14,975 bases of DNA from Bacillota bacterium (GCA_003501335.1 DNPQ01000383.1:6416-21390), one strand, 5' to 3'; positions 1 to 7,288 are shown, counted from the first letter of the stretch. Translations and numbers: made by a program. Notes: a model not told the origin generated them from the sequence alone.

Positions 1-309
1 GGATGCTGGAAACCCAATTTTCTGGAATGAAATATCAAACAGCTGTTTCAAAAAATCAAACGCAAAAAACCATTTACCCCAAATATTCCCTATATACCCG
101 GAAATCATATTTTATACTTCAAAGGATCACCCTTTTTTCGCGCCCTTTCGTGGTAGAAATCATCCTTTATGAAAAAGAATATCAAAATAAGAAGGACTAA
201 AATGATAATCCTTCTTCTTTCGCACCAATTCATAACCGATTTGCTTGATTCCAGCATTCAGTGGGCCCAACATCCTGGCTGGATATAAGTTGAATACCTT
301 CCTGCTCAT
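1..309 (-). pseudogene. Frame-disrupted gene remnant of unknown function, running off the left edge
   Basis: Three minus-strand frames read in succession like one decayed protein. The first is an ATG-started 49-codon stretch (309 to 160, beginning MSRKVFNLYPARMLG and including GYELVRKKKDYHFSP). The second frame follows with KDDFYHERARKKGDPLKYK (about 167 to 108) and ends in a stop. The third frame, starting with ATG at 108 (MISGYIGNIWGKWFFAF), stays open to the window edge. No good ribosome binding site precedes 309. I infer an inactivated gene downstream of dlgD. The GYELVRKKKDYHF segment faintly recalls N-termini of SAM-dependent methyltransferases, but I cannot assign a family. A separate small gene starting at 108 and running off the window is an alternative. 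Confidence 0.35.
189..216 (-). terminator. Possible intrinsic terminator after the dlgD unit
   Basis: An 8-bp perfect stem (AAGAAGGA at 189-196 pairing with TCCTTCTT at 209-216) encloses a 12-nt loop. On the minus strand it is followed by ATTTTGATATTC, a short and imperfect U-rich tail. It lies about 170 bp past the dlgD stop and inside the decayed reading frame, so it may close the six-gene unit. The stem is AT-rich and therefore only moderately convincing. Confidence 0.35.
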
Positions 310-384
310 ATTTTGATCTACTTAAAAAAGCTTCCAATTCACGATTGAAAAAGCATTTAGTAGTCCTTTATCAAATATGGTGGC

Positions 385-1392
385 CTACAGCCTCAACAAT
401 TCATTCCATATTCCTTCATCGACCGGTATCCCCTGTTCCGTGTTTTCTTTTCTGGTTTTGGCGGCAAGCTCGCCGGGGAAGTAAATGGCTCCCCCCTCTT
501 TTACCGGCTCCGCAGATTTGATTTGCGCGATGGTTTCATTAAGGGTCCGTTCGACAAATTCCTTGCCGCCCGCTAAATACGGATTAATGGCGATAAAAAT
601 TTGACTGCATCCGACGCAGCTTCCCCCCTTGGATAATTTATCAATGCCGGCAGTGGCCAAGCCATTCGACAAGATTGCCACAACCAAATCCAGCACCATC
701 GCCAGCCCGGAACCCTTCCAATAACCGGCCGGCAATGGCCTTTGGGATTCTTCAATCAAGCCCGGATTCGACGTTAAATTTCCTTCTTTATCAAATCCGC
801 CCGGAAAGGGCAGGGACTCATTTTTTAATCTTGTTACCTGTAATTTCCCGTTTGAATATTGCGACATGGCCATATCCAGTACGATAGGCCCCTTCTCCCT
901 GGGAATTGCTATACACAGCGGATTGTTCCCCAGACAGGTATTTTTAGCTCCCCAGGCCGGCATACAGGATTCCGTATTGGTCCAACAAATCCCGATATAC
1001 CCTTTTTCAGCCGCCTCCCAGGCATAGGTTCCCCCGCGCATCCAATGGTTGGTATTTCTTAAAGCGACAATCCCGATGCCCTGTTCTTTCGCGACTTCAG
1101 TCGCACGATTTATGCTAAAAAGAGCGTTTAAGACTCCAGGGCCAAGATTACCATCGTAGTTTTCAAACATCCCAGATTGCTTGATTAAACTCGGTTCAGC
1201 ATTGACATCAACCCAACCCTTTTGGATATGGTCCACAAACCGCGCCACCCGGTTTAAGCCGTGAGAATATACCCCATCCCTGCTTGATTCAGTATGAACC
1301 CTGGCGCAAGCATCGGCTTTTCCCTCAGTCATACCGGCTTTCAATAAAACCCGTTTTATCTCCGCCTTCATTGTTTCAAAAGGTACTCGCAT
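385..1392 (-). CDS. dlgD: 2,3-diketo-L-gulonate reductase (Ldh2/YiaK family)
   Basis: This is a cytoplasmic NADH-dependent oxidoreductase of the malate/L-lactate dehydrogenase (Ldh2) family. The Escherichia coli YiaK/DlgD enzyme reduces 2,3-diketo-L-gulonate to 3-keto-L-gulonate. The 335 residues match the E. coli length (332) and align with it from end to end as I remember that sequence. Diagnostic stretches are ADACA (26-30), GVYSHGLNR (40-48, with the expected catalytic His44), ALRNTNHWMRGG (110-121), GYIGICWTN (131-139), PGGFDKEGNLT (197-207), GYWKGSG (223-229) and SQIFIAI (263-269). GAGGAG lies about 9 nt before the ATG. It is the last gene of a compact run, 48 bp after the GNAT gene. 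No ulaA-F/yia-type kinase, decarboxylase or transporter lies nearby, so the physiological substrate is inferred from sequence only. A related 2-oxoacid reductase activity is possible. Confidence 0.9.
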   Translation of the reverse strand: MRVPFETMKAEIKRVLLKAGMTEGKADACARVHTESSRDGVYSHGLNRVARFVDHIQKGWVDVNAEPSLIKQSGMFENYDGNLGPGVLNALFSINRATEVAKEQGIGIVALRNTNHWMRGGTYAWEAAEKGYIGICWTNTESCMPAWGAKNTCLGNNPLCIAIPREKGPIVLDMAMSQYSNGKLQVTRLKNESLPFPGGFDKEGNLTSNPGLIEESQRPLPAGYWKGSGLAMVLDLVVAILSNGLATAGIDKLSKGGSCVGCSQIFIAINPYLAGGKEFVERTLNETIAQIKSAEPVKEGGAIYFPGELAAKTRKENTEQGIPVDEGIWNELLRL

Positions 1393-1440
1393 CTTTGGTA
1401 TGCTCCTCGTAAAATTATTTTGATAAGTTGTTGCCTTAAT

Positions 1441-2049
1441 CTATTTAAGCTGGGTATCGGTACTATGCTTTTCTTTGTATGGAAATTCTTTTTCAAACGC
1501 TTCAAGCTCTTCATCCTGGACCTCAAAAACCTTGTCCTCATAAAATTTGCCCGTTATTCCCTTAAGGGCTCCTGCAAACAATTCCAATACCATAAAGACT
1601 TCGAAATTTTCACCGGAGGATGTTTGAATCCCGTATTCTTCGGCGTTGATAAAACCAAACCGCCCATAATAGTGAGGATTACCAAAAATAACGATGGCCT
1701 TAAATCCAAGCTCCCTCGCTTTTTGCATCGAATGGTTCATTAACAAAGAACCGATGCCTTTTCTTTGGAAAGCCGGCAATACACTAAGCGGCCCCATACA
1801 CAAAACTTCGGATTCCTGCTTTTTATCATCAACCACTTTGGCTTTGGAATACATGATATTACCGACAATGCTCCCATCAACGCAGGCAACATAATTTAAA
1901 CCTTTTACAAAAGCGGGCGCCTTTCTGATTTGATGAACTATCCAATGTTCAACGCATCCGGGCCTATATACATCCCAGAATGCTTCTCTGGTTTCATATT
2001 CAACCTGTTGATAATCTTTTTCTTCTTCCAATCGGATTGTAAGATTCAT
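1441..2049 (-). CDS. GNAT N-acetyltransferase, YhbS-like (COG3153)
   Basis: A predicted acetyl-CoA-dependent N-acetyltransferase of 202 residues. GNAT motif A is visible as VLPAFQRKGIGSLLM, with the acetyl-CoA pyrophosphate loop QRKGIG at 95-100. The block GNPHYYGRFGF (123-133) is typical of the YhbS group. The acceptor substrate is unknown. An upstream in-frame start would add 19 residues (MREPVCRRK...). I prefer the ATG at 2049 because GAAGGGAGA sits just before it and the protein then begins with the usual first GNAT strand (MNLTIRLEEEKDY). It lies 81 bp after the alpha/beta hydrolase and 48 bp before dlgD in the same orientation, so co-transcription is likely. The last ~35 residues are acidic and charged, as in other YhbS-like proteins. 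Confidence 0.85.
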   Translation of the reverse strand: MNLTIRLEEEKDYQQVEYETREAFWDVYRPGCVEHWIVHQIRKAPAFVKGLNYVACVDGSIVGNIMYSKAKVVDDKKQESEVLCMGPLSVLPAFQRKGIGSLLMNHSMQKARELGFKAIVIFGNPHYYGRFGFINAEEYGIQTSSGENFEVFMVLELFAGALKGITGKFYEDKVFEVQDEELEAFEKEFPYKEKHSTDTQLK

Positions 2050-2130
2050 CGTTCTCCCTTCACCCAACCAATGTTGGTATTTCCGTCTACATACCGGTTC
2101 TCTCATTTATCCAGGCCCAAAGTCTTCTGC

Positions 2131-2967
2131 TCATCCGATTTTCTGCAAAAATTCATCAAAGTACCCGTAAAACTCTTCTTTATTTCCCAAATGGACATTA
2201 TGATCAGGGTTAGATACTTCCCGGGCCATGCAATCACCGATAAGCGATTGCATTTTTAAAAAATCTTCATCGGGTACCGCTTCACCCTTCCTGGCTCTGA
2301 GCAACAGAACCGGGCATTTGAACTCCAGCAAAAGATGAAACCAATTTTGATAAGAGGCGAGATTGGCAGCCATAGCCTGGGAACTAAACATCATTTGATA
2401 CCCTTCTATGGTTTCAACCAAACTACTCATAAAATAATCATAGCTTAACTTGGACTCTGTTTCTTGTTTTAAAAAATCTTGCGCTTCCGTCAAGCTTGCA
2501 AAAGGTAACGGCCAATCTTTGGTTAAAGGGTCAATCGGTTTCATTTGATCAAGCGGCAATGGATTTCGCTTATCGGGACCGGCGGCCGATTTGTCAAGAA
2601 TAGCCAATGCTTTCACGTAGCCCGGATGGAATGCGGTTAAATAGGCGGCCACCTGCCCACCCATTGAATGACCCACTACAATAACAAAGTCAAGACCCAA
2701 AAAGTTCAACAAAGCAATCATATCGCCAGCCATTTCTTCCGCTGTATATTTGGAGATTGGTTTGTCACTCAATCCATGGCCCCGTTGATCGGGAGCAATA
2801 ACCCGGTATTTTTCTCCGTAATGCTGCATGAAATCAGTCCATGTTTCACCCCGGCCCCATCTTCCATGGAGGCAAAGAATAGCCGGCCCCTGCGTTTTCG
2901 TATCCCGGTAAAAAATATCGATATTATCAAGTCTTGCCATGTTCCTATAAATCTTAACGTTGGCCAT
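2131..2967 (-). CDS. Alpha/beta hydrolase fold protein
   Basis: A soluble alpha/beta hydrolase of 278 residues, probably an esterase or lactonase-type enzyme. The substrate cannot be read from sequence. The oxyanion-hole loop is LCLHGRWGRG (31-40). The strand and loop APDQRGHGLSD (58-68) are standard for the family. The nucleophile elbow is VGHSMGGQ, with Ser101. The likely catalytic histidine is His256 in NPDHNVHL. The acid is not obvious; RARKGEAVPDED (224-235) lies where it would be expected. The cap region (about 130-210) is helical. A TTG start 30 bp upstream is possible. I chose the ATG at 2967 because AGGGG lies 8 nt before it. The gene follows the YCII-like gene by 41 bp. Confidence 0.85.
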   Translation of the reverse strand: MANVKIYRNMARLDNIDIFYRDTKTQGPAILCLHGRWGRGETWTDFMQHYGEKYRVIAPDQRGHGLSDKPISKYTAEEMAGDMIALLNFLGLDFVIVVGHSMGGQVAAYLTAFHPGYVKALAILDKSAAGPDKRNPLPLDQMKPIDPLTKDWPLPFASLTEAQDFLKQETESKLSYDYFMSSLVETIEGYQMMFSSQAMAANLASYQNWFHLLLEFKCPVLLLRARKGEAVPDEDFLKMQSLIGDCMAREVSNPDHNVHLGNKEEFYGYFDEFLQKIG

Positions 2968-3008
2968 GAGATGCACCCCTATTATCTCTCCATTCAACTT
3001 TTGAAAGA

Positions 3009-3299
3009 TTAATTGCCAAACAGCCTGGCAAAGCCGGAATAAGCTTCTAACGCTATCATTTCAAAATAAATTAGTTCTTCTTTGACTAGAGGCAATGTGC
3101 CAAGATATTCCTCAGCCTCTTGCAAATCGTTGCATTCCATGATGATAATCGCATTGTGCTTGTTTTTATCGAAATAAATTTCGCGGAATACTCCTGATTG
3201 ATAAAGTTCCCAAACTCTTGTCGCTTCCGCTTTCAAATGAGGTTTAAAGTCAGTATCCGAATAATTGGATATTTCTTTTTCCATCGCCAGGATTTTCAC
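3009..3299 (-). CDS. YCII/muconolactone-isomerase-like small protein
   Basis: A 96-residue protein of the dimeric alpha+beta ferredoxin-like group (YCII-related or muconolactone-isomerase-like). The pattern is recognisable: MKILAMEKE opening strand, KAEATRVWELYQSGVFREIYF (24-44), AIIIMEC (50-56), EAEEYLGTLPLV (61-72), and a closing strand followed by GFARLFG (88-94). Members usually form small dimers; a definite reaction has not been settled for this subgroup as far as I know. The GTG start at 3299 overlaps the Nudix stop (GTGA), indicating translational coupling. AGGGGG lies 8 nt upstream of that GTG, and the residues before the first ATG (codon 6) belong to the conserved first strand. Confidence 0.75.
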   Translation of the reverse strand: MKILAMEKEISNYSDTDFKPHLKAEATRVWELYQSGVFREIYFDKNKHNAIIIMECNDLQEAEEYLGTLPLVKEELIYFEMIALEAYSGFARLFGN

Positions 3300-3745
3300 A
3301 CTCTTAACCCCCTTGATATCTTCGCCAATTGAAGGTATTTTGTCACTTTAGAGAATAAGAACGGCTGAATCAAAGGATAGGTCAGATTATTCTCCGGGAA
3401 AACCTTTTTCAAACAGATTTCTCCGATCTCCGATTCGGGTAACTTCCCGATGGCTTTTACTTCCGCGAAATAAAGCTCCCCAAACGATTGTTTTTCATCA
3501 TCTGTAACGGAGTAGATACAAACCGGATATAAGTCAAAGTCTTTCGCTCCGGTTTCTTCGAACAGTTCCCGGCGGGCGGCCTCATCTAAAGTTTCCGGCG
3601 GTTCCCGGTGTCCTCCCGGGATTTCCAATGTTATCCGTTTTCTATGTCTCACCATTATCCATTGGCCCTTATATCTTGATGCCATTACCACAAAAATAAT
3701 TTTTTCATCTTGGATGGACCCCAGGTCGTAAAAGTCAACTTTCAT
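3296..3745 (-). CDS. Nudix hydrolase
   Basis: A 149-residue Nudix-family pyrophosphohydrolase. The Nudix box is complete: G45-x5-E51-x7-R59-E60-L-F-E63-E64-T-G66-A. The three glutamates in the RELFEE core are the Mg2+ ligands. It is preceded by the usual EIPGGHREPPE loop. General layout and length resemble YtkD-type nucleotide-sanitising enzymes (8-oxo-dGTP and similar), but substrate specificity cannot be deduced. GAGGGG lies about 6 nt before the ATG. It starts 22 bp after the DUF4259 gene and overlaps the next gene by 4 bp, so these genes form one unit. Confidence 0.88.
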   Translation of the reverse strand: MKVDFYDLGSIQDEKIIFVVMASRYKGQWIMVRHRKRITLEIPGGHREPPETLDEAARRELFEETGAKDFDLYPVCIYSVTDDEKQSFGELYFAEVKAIGKLPESEIGEICLKKVFPENNLTYPLIQPFLFSKVTKYLQLAKISRGLRV

Positions 3746-3767
3746 CGGATCCCCTCATTTCAATTCC

Positions 3768-4298
3768 TCAATTGCTCTTTCTCGTACAGCGATTCTTCAA
3801 TTTTTTTACTTCCTGCATCCACTTTTCATAGTCCGCGCTTTCTTTCCATAACTCCGCTAATTCCGATTTACTGAGCACTAAATCAATGGAAGCTATGGCA
3901 TATTCGGATAAAGAATCAAGAACAATATCCCATTTCTGCTCCTTGGTATAATCTTTCCATAATGTTTCCGGCTTCGTTGCAAGCGCATTCACTTTCGCCA
4001 GTTTATCAAAAACCGCAATTAACTCTTTATTATAGGTTTGATTCTTTTCAAGCCATTTTTTTAGTTTTGGAGGAAAAACATAGCTGGGCTTTCCCAATAA
4101 AGCGGATACGATTTCAGCAGCGGCCAAAGCTTCCGCTGCCAACCCGTCATCAAGGGACTCTTCTTTGTTTGCCTGATATGTACTAACTAGCTCCCCGAAT
4201 TTCAAAGCCACAACGGCTAAATTCTTTTCTTCTTCAAGTCCGTAAATCCAGTCCTGCGCACTATCATTTTCTAGTGCTTTGATTCCCCAATACCCCAC
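3768..4298 (-). CDS. DUF4259 domain-containing protein
   Basis: A 176-residue soluble protein that opens with MGYWGIKALENDSAQDWIYGL. That is the hallmark of DUF4259 (usually MGAWG...F.ND.A.DW...). An alanine-rich helix DDGLAAEALAAAEIVSALLGKP (about 50-71) follows. A lysine-rich helical half (about 75-176) carries KWLEKN, TLWKDYTKEQKWD and ELAELWKES. Function is unknown for the family; members are often found as lone accessory genes. The start is GTG, fixed by AGAGGTGG 6-7 nt upstream and by the conserved MG.WG opening. It is the first gene of the six-gene run; the strong terminator of the upstream gene lies just behind it (4408-4445), so a promoter should lie in 4299-4407, though I saw no convincing one. 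Confidence 0.75.
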   Translation of the reverse strand: MGYWGIKALENDSAQDWIYGLEEEKNLAVVALKFGELVSTYQANKEESLDDGLAAEALAAAEIVSALLGKPSYVFPPKLKKWLEKNQTYNKELIAVFDKLAKVNALATKPETLWKDYTKEQKWDIVLDSLSEYAIASIDLVLSKSELAELWKESADYEKWMQEVKKLKNRCTRKSN

Positions 4299-4407
4299 AG
4301 ATATCCACCTCTGTTATGCAATATTCTGTATATTTGCTTCAATTCCCTTCCATTCCATTTTATCGGAAATCCTGTCAAGAAGCTACTACCCTTCTTGGCT
4401 CCATCTT

Positions 4408-4445
4408 AAAAAAATCCCCTTATCCAAAATTCAGATAAAGGGATT
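4408..4445 (-). terminator. Strong intrinsic terminator of the secreted-protein gene
   Basis: On the minus strand a stem of about 11 bp (AATCCCTTTATC with GATAAGGGGATT, one mismatch) closes a 9-nt loop and runs directly into seven T residues (4408-4414). It lies 37 bp past the stop of the 4483-5241 gene and separates it from the DUF4259 unit. Confidence 0.85.
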
Positions 4446-4482
4446 CCAAATGGCTTTAGCTAATAACCCTTTATGGTATTTT

Positions 4483-5241
4483 TCAATTCAATTTATAATT
4501 AAAAAATTTCAAAACCACATTTTGTTCCGTTTGGAACATGTTGACTTTCACTTTTACGCTTTCCGGCAAATAAATATTCTTGATTTCTTGATATTCGATT
4601 TCCATATGTTCTTTCATCATACCGTTTCCCAAATCCATATCGATTTTAGAAATTAATAAGCCATCGTTGGTAGGAGTAAATCCGGGGATTAAAGTAAAAT
4701 TTTGTTTTTCACTGCCGTAAATCATTTTTTGAAGAATATAATCTTTATCAAAGGATAGTTGCACATTGTTGTCCAACTCTTTGTAAGCGGCTGTATAACC
4801 GGTTTCGTTTTCACTGAAATCATACTTTTTAGCTTCATCAAATAATGGTTCCAATATCATGCCATTCCACAATTTAAAAAATCCAACCGACATTTTATCG
4901 GTTCCATCGATAACTTGGTTCATTCCTTTGTTCATCTGTTCACTACTGAACTTAGGATATCTTGATGCTTTAAAAACAAGCTGCTGATCTTTAAAGGTTA
5001 AATAAAACTTGATCCGATCAATCTCTTTTTTGTCCTTATTACTCAGATTGGGATAGATTTGTTCTTTCATCTGCTCAAATAAATCTGTGGAAACCTCGCA
5101 ACTAAATTTATGGATTTGACTATGATTTAAATAGTAATACATCTTATTAATTTCAGCAGTCGGTTTCATATCGAACGCATACGAAATTTGCGAAAAAACC
5201 AGCACTACCATTAAAACTAAAAAAAGAAGTTTTTTATACAT
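4483..5241 (-). CDS. Secreted or envelope protein of unknown function
   Basis: A 252-residue protein with a clear signal peptide. It has a basic start (MYKK), a hydrophobic core LLFLVLMVVLVFSQI (5-19) and a probable cleavage site after SYA (about residue 22). There is no lipobox cysteine. The mature part is hydrophilic and strand-rich, with regular alternation such as DRIKFYLTFKDQQLVFKASRYPKF and, near the end, YLPESVKVKVNMFQTEQNVVLKF. This recalls LolA/outer-membrane-lipoprotein-like or DUF-type sheet proteins, but I recognise no family. AGGAGAA lies 6 nt before the ATG. It is probably monocistronic: an AT-rich promoter region lies upstream and a strong terminator directly downstream. Confidence 0.7.
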   Translation of the reverse strand: MYKKLLFLVLMVVLVFSQISYAFDMKPTAEINKMYYYLNHSQIHKFSCEVSTDLFEQMKEQIYPNLSNKDKKEIDRIKFYLTFKDQQLVFKASRYPKFSSEQMNKGMNQVIDGTDKMSVGFFKLWNGMILEPLFDEAKKYDFSENETGYTAAYKELDNNVQLSFDKDYILQKMIYGSEKQNFTLIPGFTPTNDGLLISKIDMDLGNGMMKEHMEIEYQEIKNIYLPESVKVKVNMFQTEQNVVLKFFNYKLN

Positions 5242-5298
5242 CAGAGTTCTCCTATAGACAAATTTATGCTATTACATTTTTTACTATAACATTTTAAT

Positions 5299-5325
5299 AT
5301 TATAATGAAATTGAGAAAATTGCAA
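5299..5325 (-). promoter_or_regulatory. Possible sigma-A-type promoter of the secreted-protein gene
   Basis: Reading the minus strand, TTGCAA (5320-5325) precedes a perfect TATAAT (5299-5304) by 15 nt, about 60 nt before the ATG. The spacer is 2 nt shorter than ideal, so the -10 box is more convincing than the -35. The surrounding DNA (5250-5345) is very AT-rich. Confidence 0.4.
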
Positions 5326-5403
5326 TTACCAAGACATTTTCCCAAAACTTTAAATTCGTTACTTAAAATACCCTTCCAATAGATGAAAAGGCCCATCACC
5401 TAT

Positions 5404-5904
5404 TCATGATAATAATAATTTTGACATATAATATTCATCAATATAATGGTTATTCATGAATAATGATTTTTCTTTGACCCCTTCAACTTTAAATCCCATT
5501 TTTTGATATAATTTGATGGCAATTTCATTATGGGTCATCACCGTTAATTCCAATCGGATAATATGATTCAATCGGGCCCATTGTTCCATTTCTTCAAATA
5601 ACGCAGTTCCTAATCCTTGATGATTAAATTCTTTTAAAATACCTATCACGATATAACAAGAGTTCTTGATCCGGTTTGTAAACCCCCGGTCCCCTGATAA
5701 AAAAGCTATCAATTTATCATTCGCTTCAACCACCAATAACAGGGATGATGAACTTAGTCCATGTTGAATCTGCAAGCCAATGTCATCAATAGTGCTCTTT
5801 CTTTCTCCGGGTTCATAAAGCATAAAGCTTGTTTCAGTATCCAAACTTTTTAATAGCTCTAAAAATAATCGTGCATCTTTTACGTTAGCTTCCCGAATAA
5901 CCAT
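5404..5904 (-). CDS. GNAT N-acetyltransferase, RimI/PhnO-like
   Basis: A 166-residue single-domain GNAT protein. It opens with the usual strand MVIREANVKDARLF. It has acetyl-CoA motif A ILKEFNHQGLGTALFEEM (89-106, pyrophosphate loop HQGLGT). It then shows motif B, LTVMTHNEIAIKLYQKMGFKVEGVKEKS (120-147), with the typical N-x-x-A-x-x-L-Y-x-x-x-G-F signature. The acceptor (protein N-terminus, amine or antibiotic) cannot be determined. GGAG lies 8 nt before the ATG. Gaps on both sides exceed 150 bp, so it may be its own transcription unit. A short imperfect hairpin follows the stop (about 5370-5400) but has no good T tract. Confidence 0.85.
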   Translation of the reverse strand: MVIREANVKDARLFLELLKSLDTETSFMLYEPGERKSTIDDIGLQIQHGLSSSSLLLVVEANDKLIAFLSGDRGFTNRIKNSCYIVIGILKEFNHQGLGTALFEEMEQWARLNHIIRLELTVMTHNEIAIKLYQKMGFKVEGVKEKSLFMNNHYIDEYYMSKLLLS

Positions 5905-5971
5905 GTTTCAACTCCATTGCAACCTTGATCGCTTAACGTTCAAGAAGTTCCCTGTTTTACTCCTGATATCT

Positions 5972-6058
5972 TCACTTGATGAAGAGTGTGGTGCGTTCTT
6001 CCTGAGTAAACTCATCCGGGGTAAGCTGCCCAAACGGAACCTGGGATGACGGAGACAT
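5972..6058 (-). other. 28-codon ORF or gene scrap in the gap
   Basis: The 165-bp gap between two genes contains an ATG-started 28-residue frame (MSPSSQVPFGQLTPDEFTQE... ending LFIK). Its composition looks protein-like (QLTPDEFTQEER), but it lacks a clear ribosome binding site. It may be a scrap of a larger lost gene. I recognise no family. Confidence 0.25.
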
Positions 6059-6070
6059 CTTCTTTTGCTT

Positions 6071-6556
6071 TTAATGAATCATAATTTCTTGTAATAATCG
6101 TTTTGCTTTGTTAACTTCAATATTAAACGGTATGATACCTATGAAATAACCAAATATCAACATTAAAAGAGGTATTAGACTTATAGTTCCTGGACTTGAT
6201 AGTAAATTCCGAAGAAACCCTAAGCTAATTAAAAATACCATTGCCATCCAAACTATCCAAAAACCAAATACTAATTTGTGAAGTCGCATCGTTATCTTAA
6301 TGTTACTGCCAAAGTTATTAGGATAAATGGTACCTTCAATCATTGGTAAAAATGAATTATTATATCGAATAATCCTTGAAATCAAAAAATGATCGTCTCT
6401 TATTTTACCTTTAAATTCTTTACCACCGCTGTAAAATAATTTAAATAAAGGCATGTTGGTTTCAATATGATTGGCAATTCTTTCTTTTACTTCATCCGGA
6501 GACAAAGTTGATTCTATTTCAAAATTTTCAAAAGGTACGTATAACAATATTATCAT
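6071..6556 (-). CDS. Conserved membrane protein with two C-terminal helices
   Basis: A protein of about 161 residues. The N-terminal half is soluble and strand-rich. It includes FKGKIRDDHFLISRIIRYNNSFLPMIEG (48-75), a pattern (F-x-G ... F-x-I-x-R-x-I-x-Y-x-N-S-F-L-P-x-I-x-G) that I remember from a widespread unnamed bacterial family. Two hydrophobic segments follow: about 96-116 (FGFWIVWMAMVFLISLGF) and about 124-144 (ISLIPLLMLIFGYFIGII). A short charged tail ends the protein. Function is unknown. The start is uncertain: AAGGAA abuts the first ATG with no normal spacing, and a TTG at codon 4 would be better spaced. Confidence 0.65.
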   Translation of the reverse strand: MIILLYVPFENFEIESTLSPDEVKERIANHIETNMPLFKLFYSGGKEFKGKIRDDHFLISRIIRYNNSFLPMIEGTIYPNNFGSNIKITMRLHKLVFGFWIVWMAMVFLISLGFLRNLLSSPGTISLIPLLMLIFGYFIGIIPFNIEVNKAKRLLQEIMIH

Positions 6557-6657
6557 TTCCTTGTTTTTTGATGTCGTCTAAAAAGGCTTAAACCTTGACA
6601 TATATTACTCCATAGCTTGAACTGATACTTTCCATCACGTGCCATCGATTTTAATAA

Positions 6658-6691
6658 AACAATAACTTGTTTACTCCCGTTATTGTTTTTT
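6658..6691. terminator. Bidirectional intrinsic terminator
   Basis: A perfect 9-bp stem (AACAATAAC at 6658-6666 with GTTATTGTT at 6679-6687) encloses a 12-nt loop. Six T residues follow on the plus strand, and TTTTATTAAAA follows on the minus strand. The minus-strand stop of the broken frame (6680-6682) lies within the stem, as is common for terminators at gene ends. It would end transcription arriving from the 6908-7252 gene. Confidence 0.65.
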
Positions 6692-6881
6692 CAGATCAGA
6701 CAAAATCGCCTTGATATATAGGCCATTCTGTTTGATTCCCTGTTCAATTTCATCAACAGACTTAATATTTTCTTGATGAATTCCCACAATACCCTAACTG
6801 GGTTACTTCTCTGACTTTTTCGCCACCATTCCCCAAAACCTTTACGTCCTCAATTTTGGTATTGGAAGATTGCAAACGAGG
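6680..6881 (-). pseudogene. Frameshifted small gene of unknown function
   Basis: Two overlapping minus-strand frames look like pieces of one protein. The upstream frame (from 6881) reads SSNTKIEDVKVLGNGGEKV and then REVTQLGYCG. The downstream frame (stop at 6680) reads IHQENIKSVDEIEQGIKQNG and then LYIKAILSDLKKQ, with its stop inside a terminator stem. The switch would lie near 6785-6795. The downstream piece alone could be a GTG-started 35-residue ORF (AGGG 4 nt upstream). I infer a frameshifted gene, or a sequencing error. KVLG-type openings occur in small thioredoxin-like proteins, but no CxxC is present, so I make no assignment. Confidence 0.35.
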
Positions 6882-6907
6882 TTACCCCATCGTAAATTTC
6901 TTAAACT

Positions 6908-7252
6908 TTATAATCTTCCCCGATATTGGTTTGAGGTCTTCCAACCGGCGTCGTTTTCATTATGAACATAATAAATCATCAGATCAGCATCGTTTTGATC
7001 ATTGACAAAATGAATTTTAGCTTTAGCATCGCTTTCATTGTTTACAAAATACCAGATCTCATCCTTGTCTCGGGCGTCGGATTCATAGTTCACCACATAC
7101 ACGCATAAATCGGCGTCGTTTTCATTATCCGTGATATAAACATTGATAACATCCGATGTATCGTTGGTAACATAGATATTGCTGGCATAAGTTACACTCG
7201 CCGCCAATAGCATCAATAAAACCAGTACTAATGCCGTTCCAAGCTTTTTCAT
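6908..7252 (-). CDS. Exported six-repeat protein, DUF6150-like
   Basis: A 114-residue protein with a signal peptide (MKKLGTALVLVLLMLLAASVTYA, cleavage about residue 23). The whole mature region is made of six repeats of 12-15 residues, each a short strand plus an acidic turn: NIYVTNDTSDVI, NVYITDNENDADL, CVYVVNYESDARDKD, EIWYFVNNESDAKA, KIHFVNDQNDADL and MIYYVHNENDAGW. The consensus is roughly [strand]-Y-[FV]-V-N-x-E-[SN]-D-A. It resembles my recollection of DUF6150 proteins (VYFVDYESDAD-type repeats), whose role is unknown. A beta-solenoid or calcium-binding wall protein is one guess from the Asp/Asn turns. AAAGGAG lies 8 nt before the ATG. A sigma-H-like promoter lies 75-103 bp upstream, within an element shared with the S41 peptidase gene. 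Confidence 0.75.
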   Translation of the reverse strand: MKKLGTALVLVLLMLLAASVTYASNIYVTNDTSDVINVYITDNENDADLCVYVVNYESDARDKDEIWYFVNNESDAKAKIHFVNDQNDADLMIYYVHNENDAGWKTSNQYRGRL

Positions 7253-7288
7253 TTTCTTAGCTCCTTTGTCCTCAGTTATTTTAAATGC

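Noticed and set aside
3..200. 65-codon plus-strand frame at the left edge
   Set aside because: It has no ribosome binding site and low-complexity composition, and it lies opposite minus-strand frames that look more protein-like. All other genes are on the minus strand.
1441..2106. Longer version of the YhbS-like protein starting at 2106
   Set aside because: The extra 19 residues (MREPVCRRKYQHWLGEGRT) precede the conserved first strand, and the good ribosome binding site lies before the internal ATG at 2049.
4365..4380. TTGACA on the minus strand (4373-4378) as -35 box for the DUF4259 unit
   Set aside because: The sequence 16-18 nt downstream is GAATGG-like, with no acceptable -10 box. A sigma-H reading (AGGATTT ... 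GGAATGG) has a spacer of only 8 nt.
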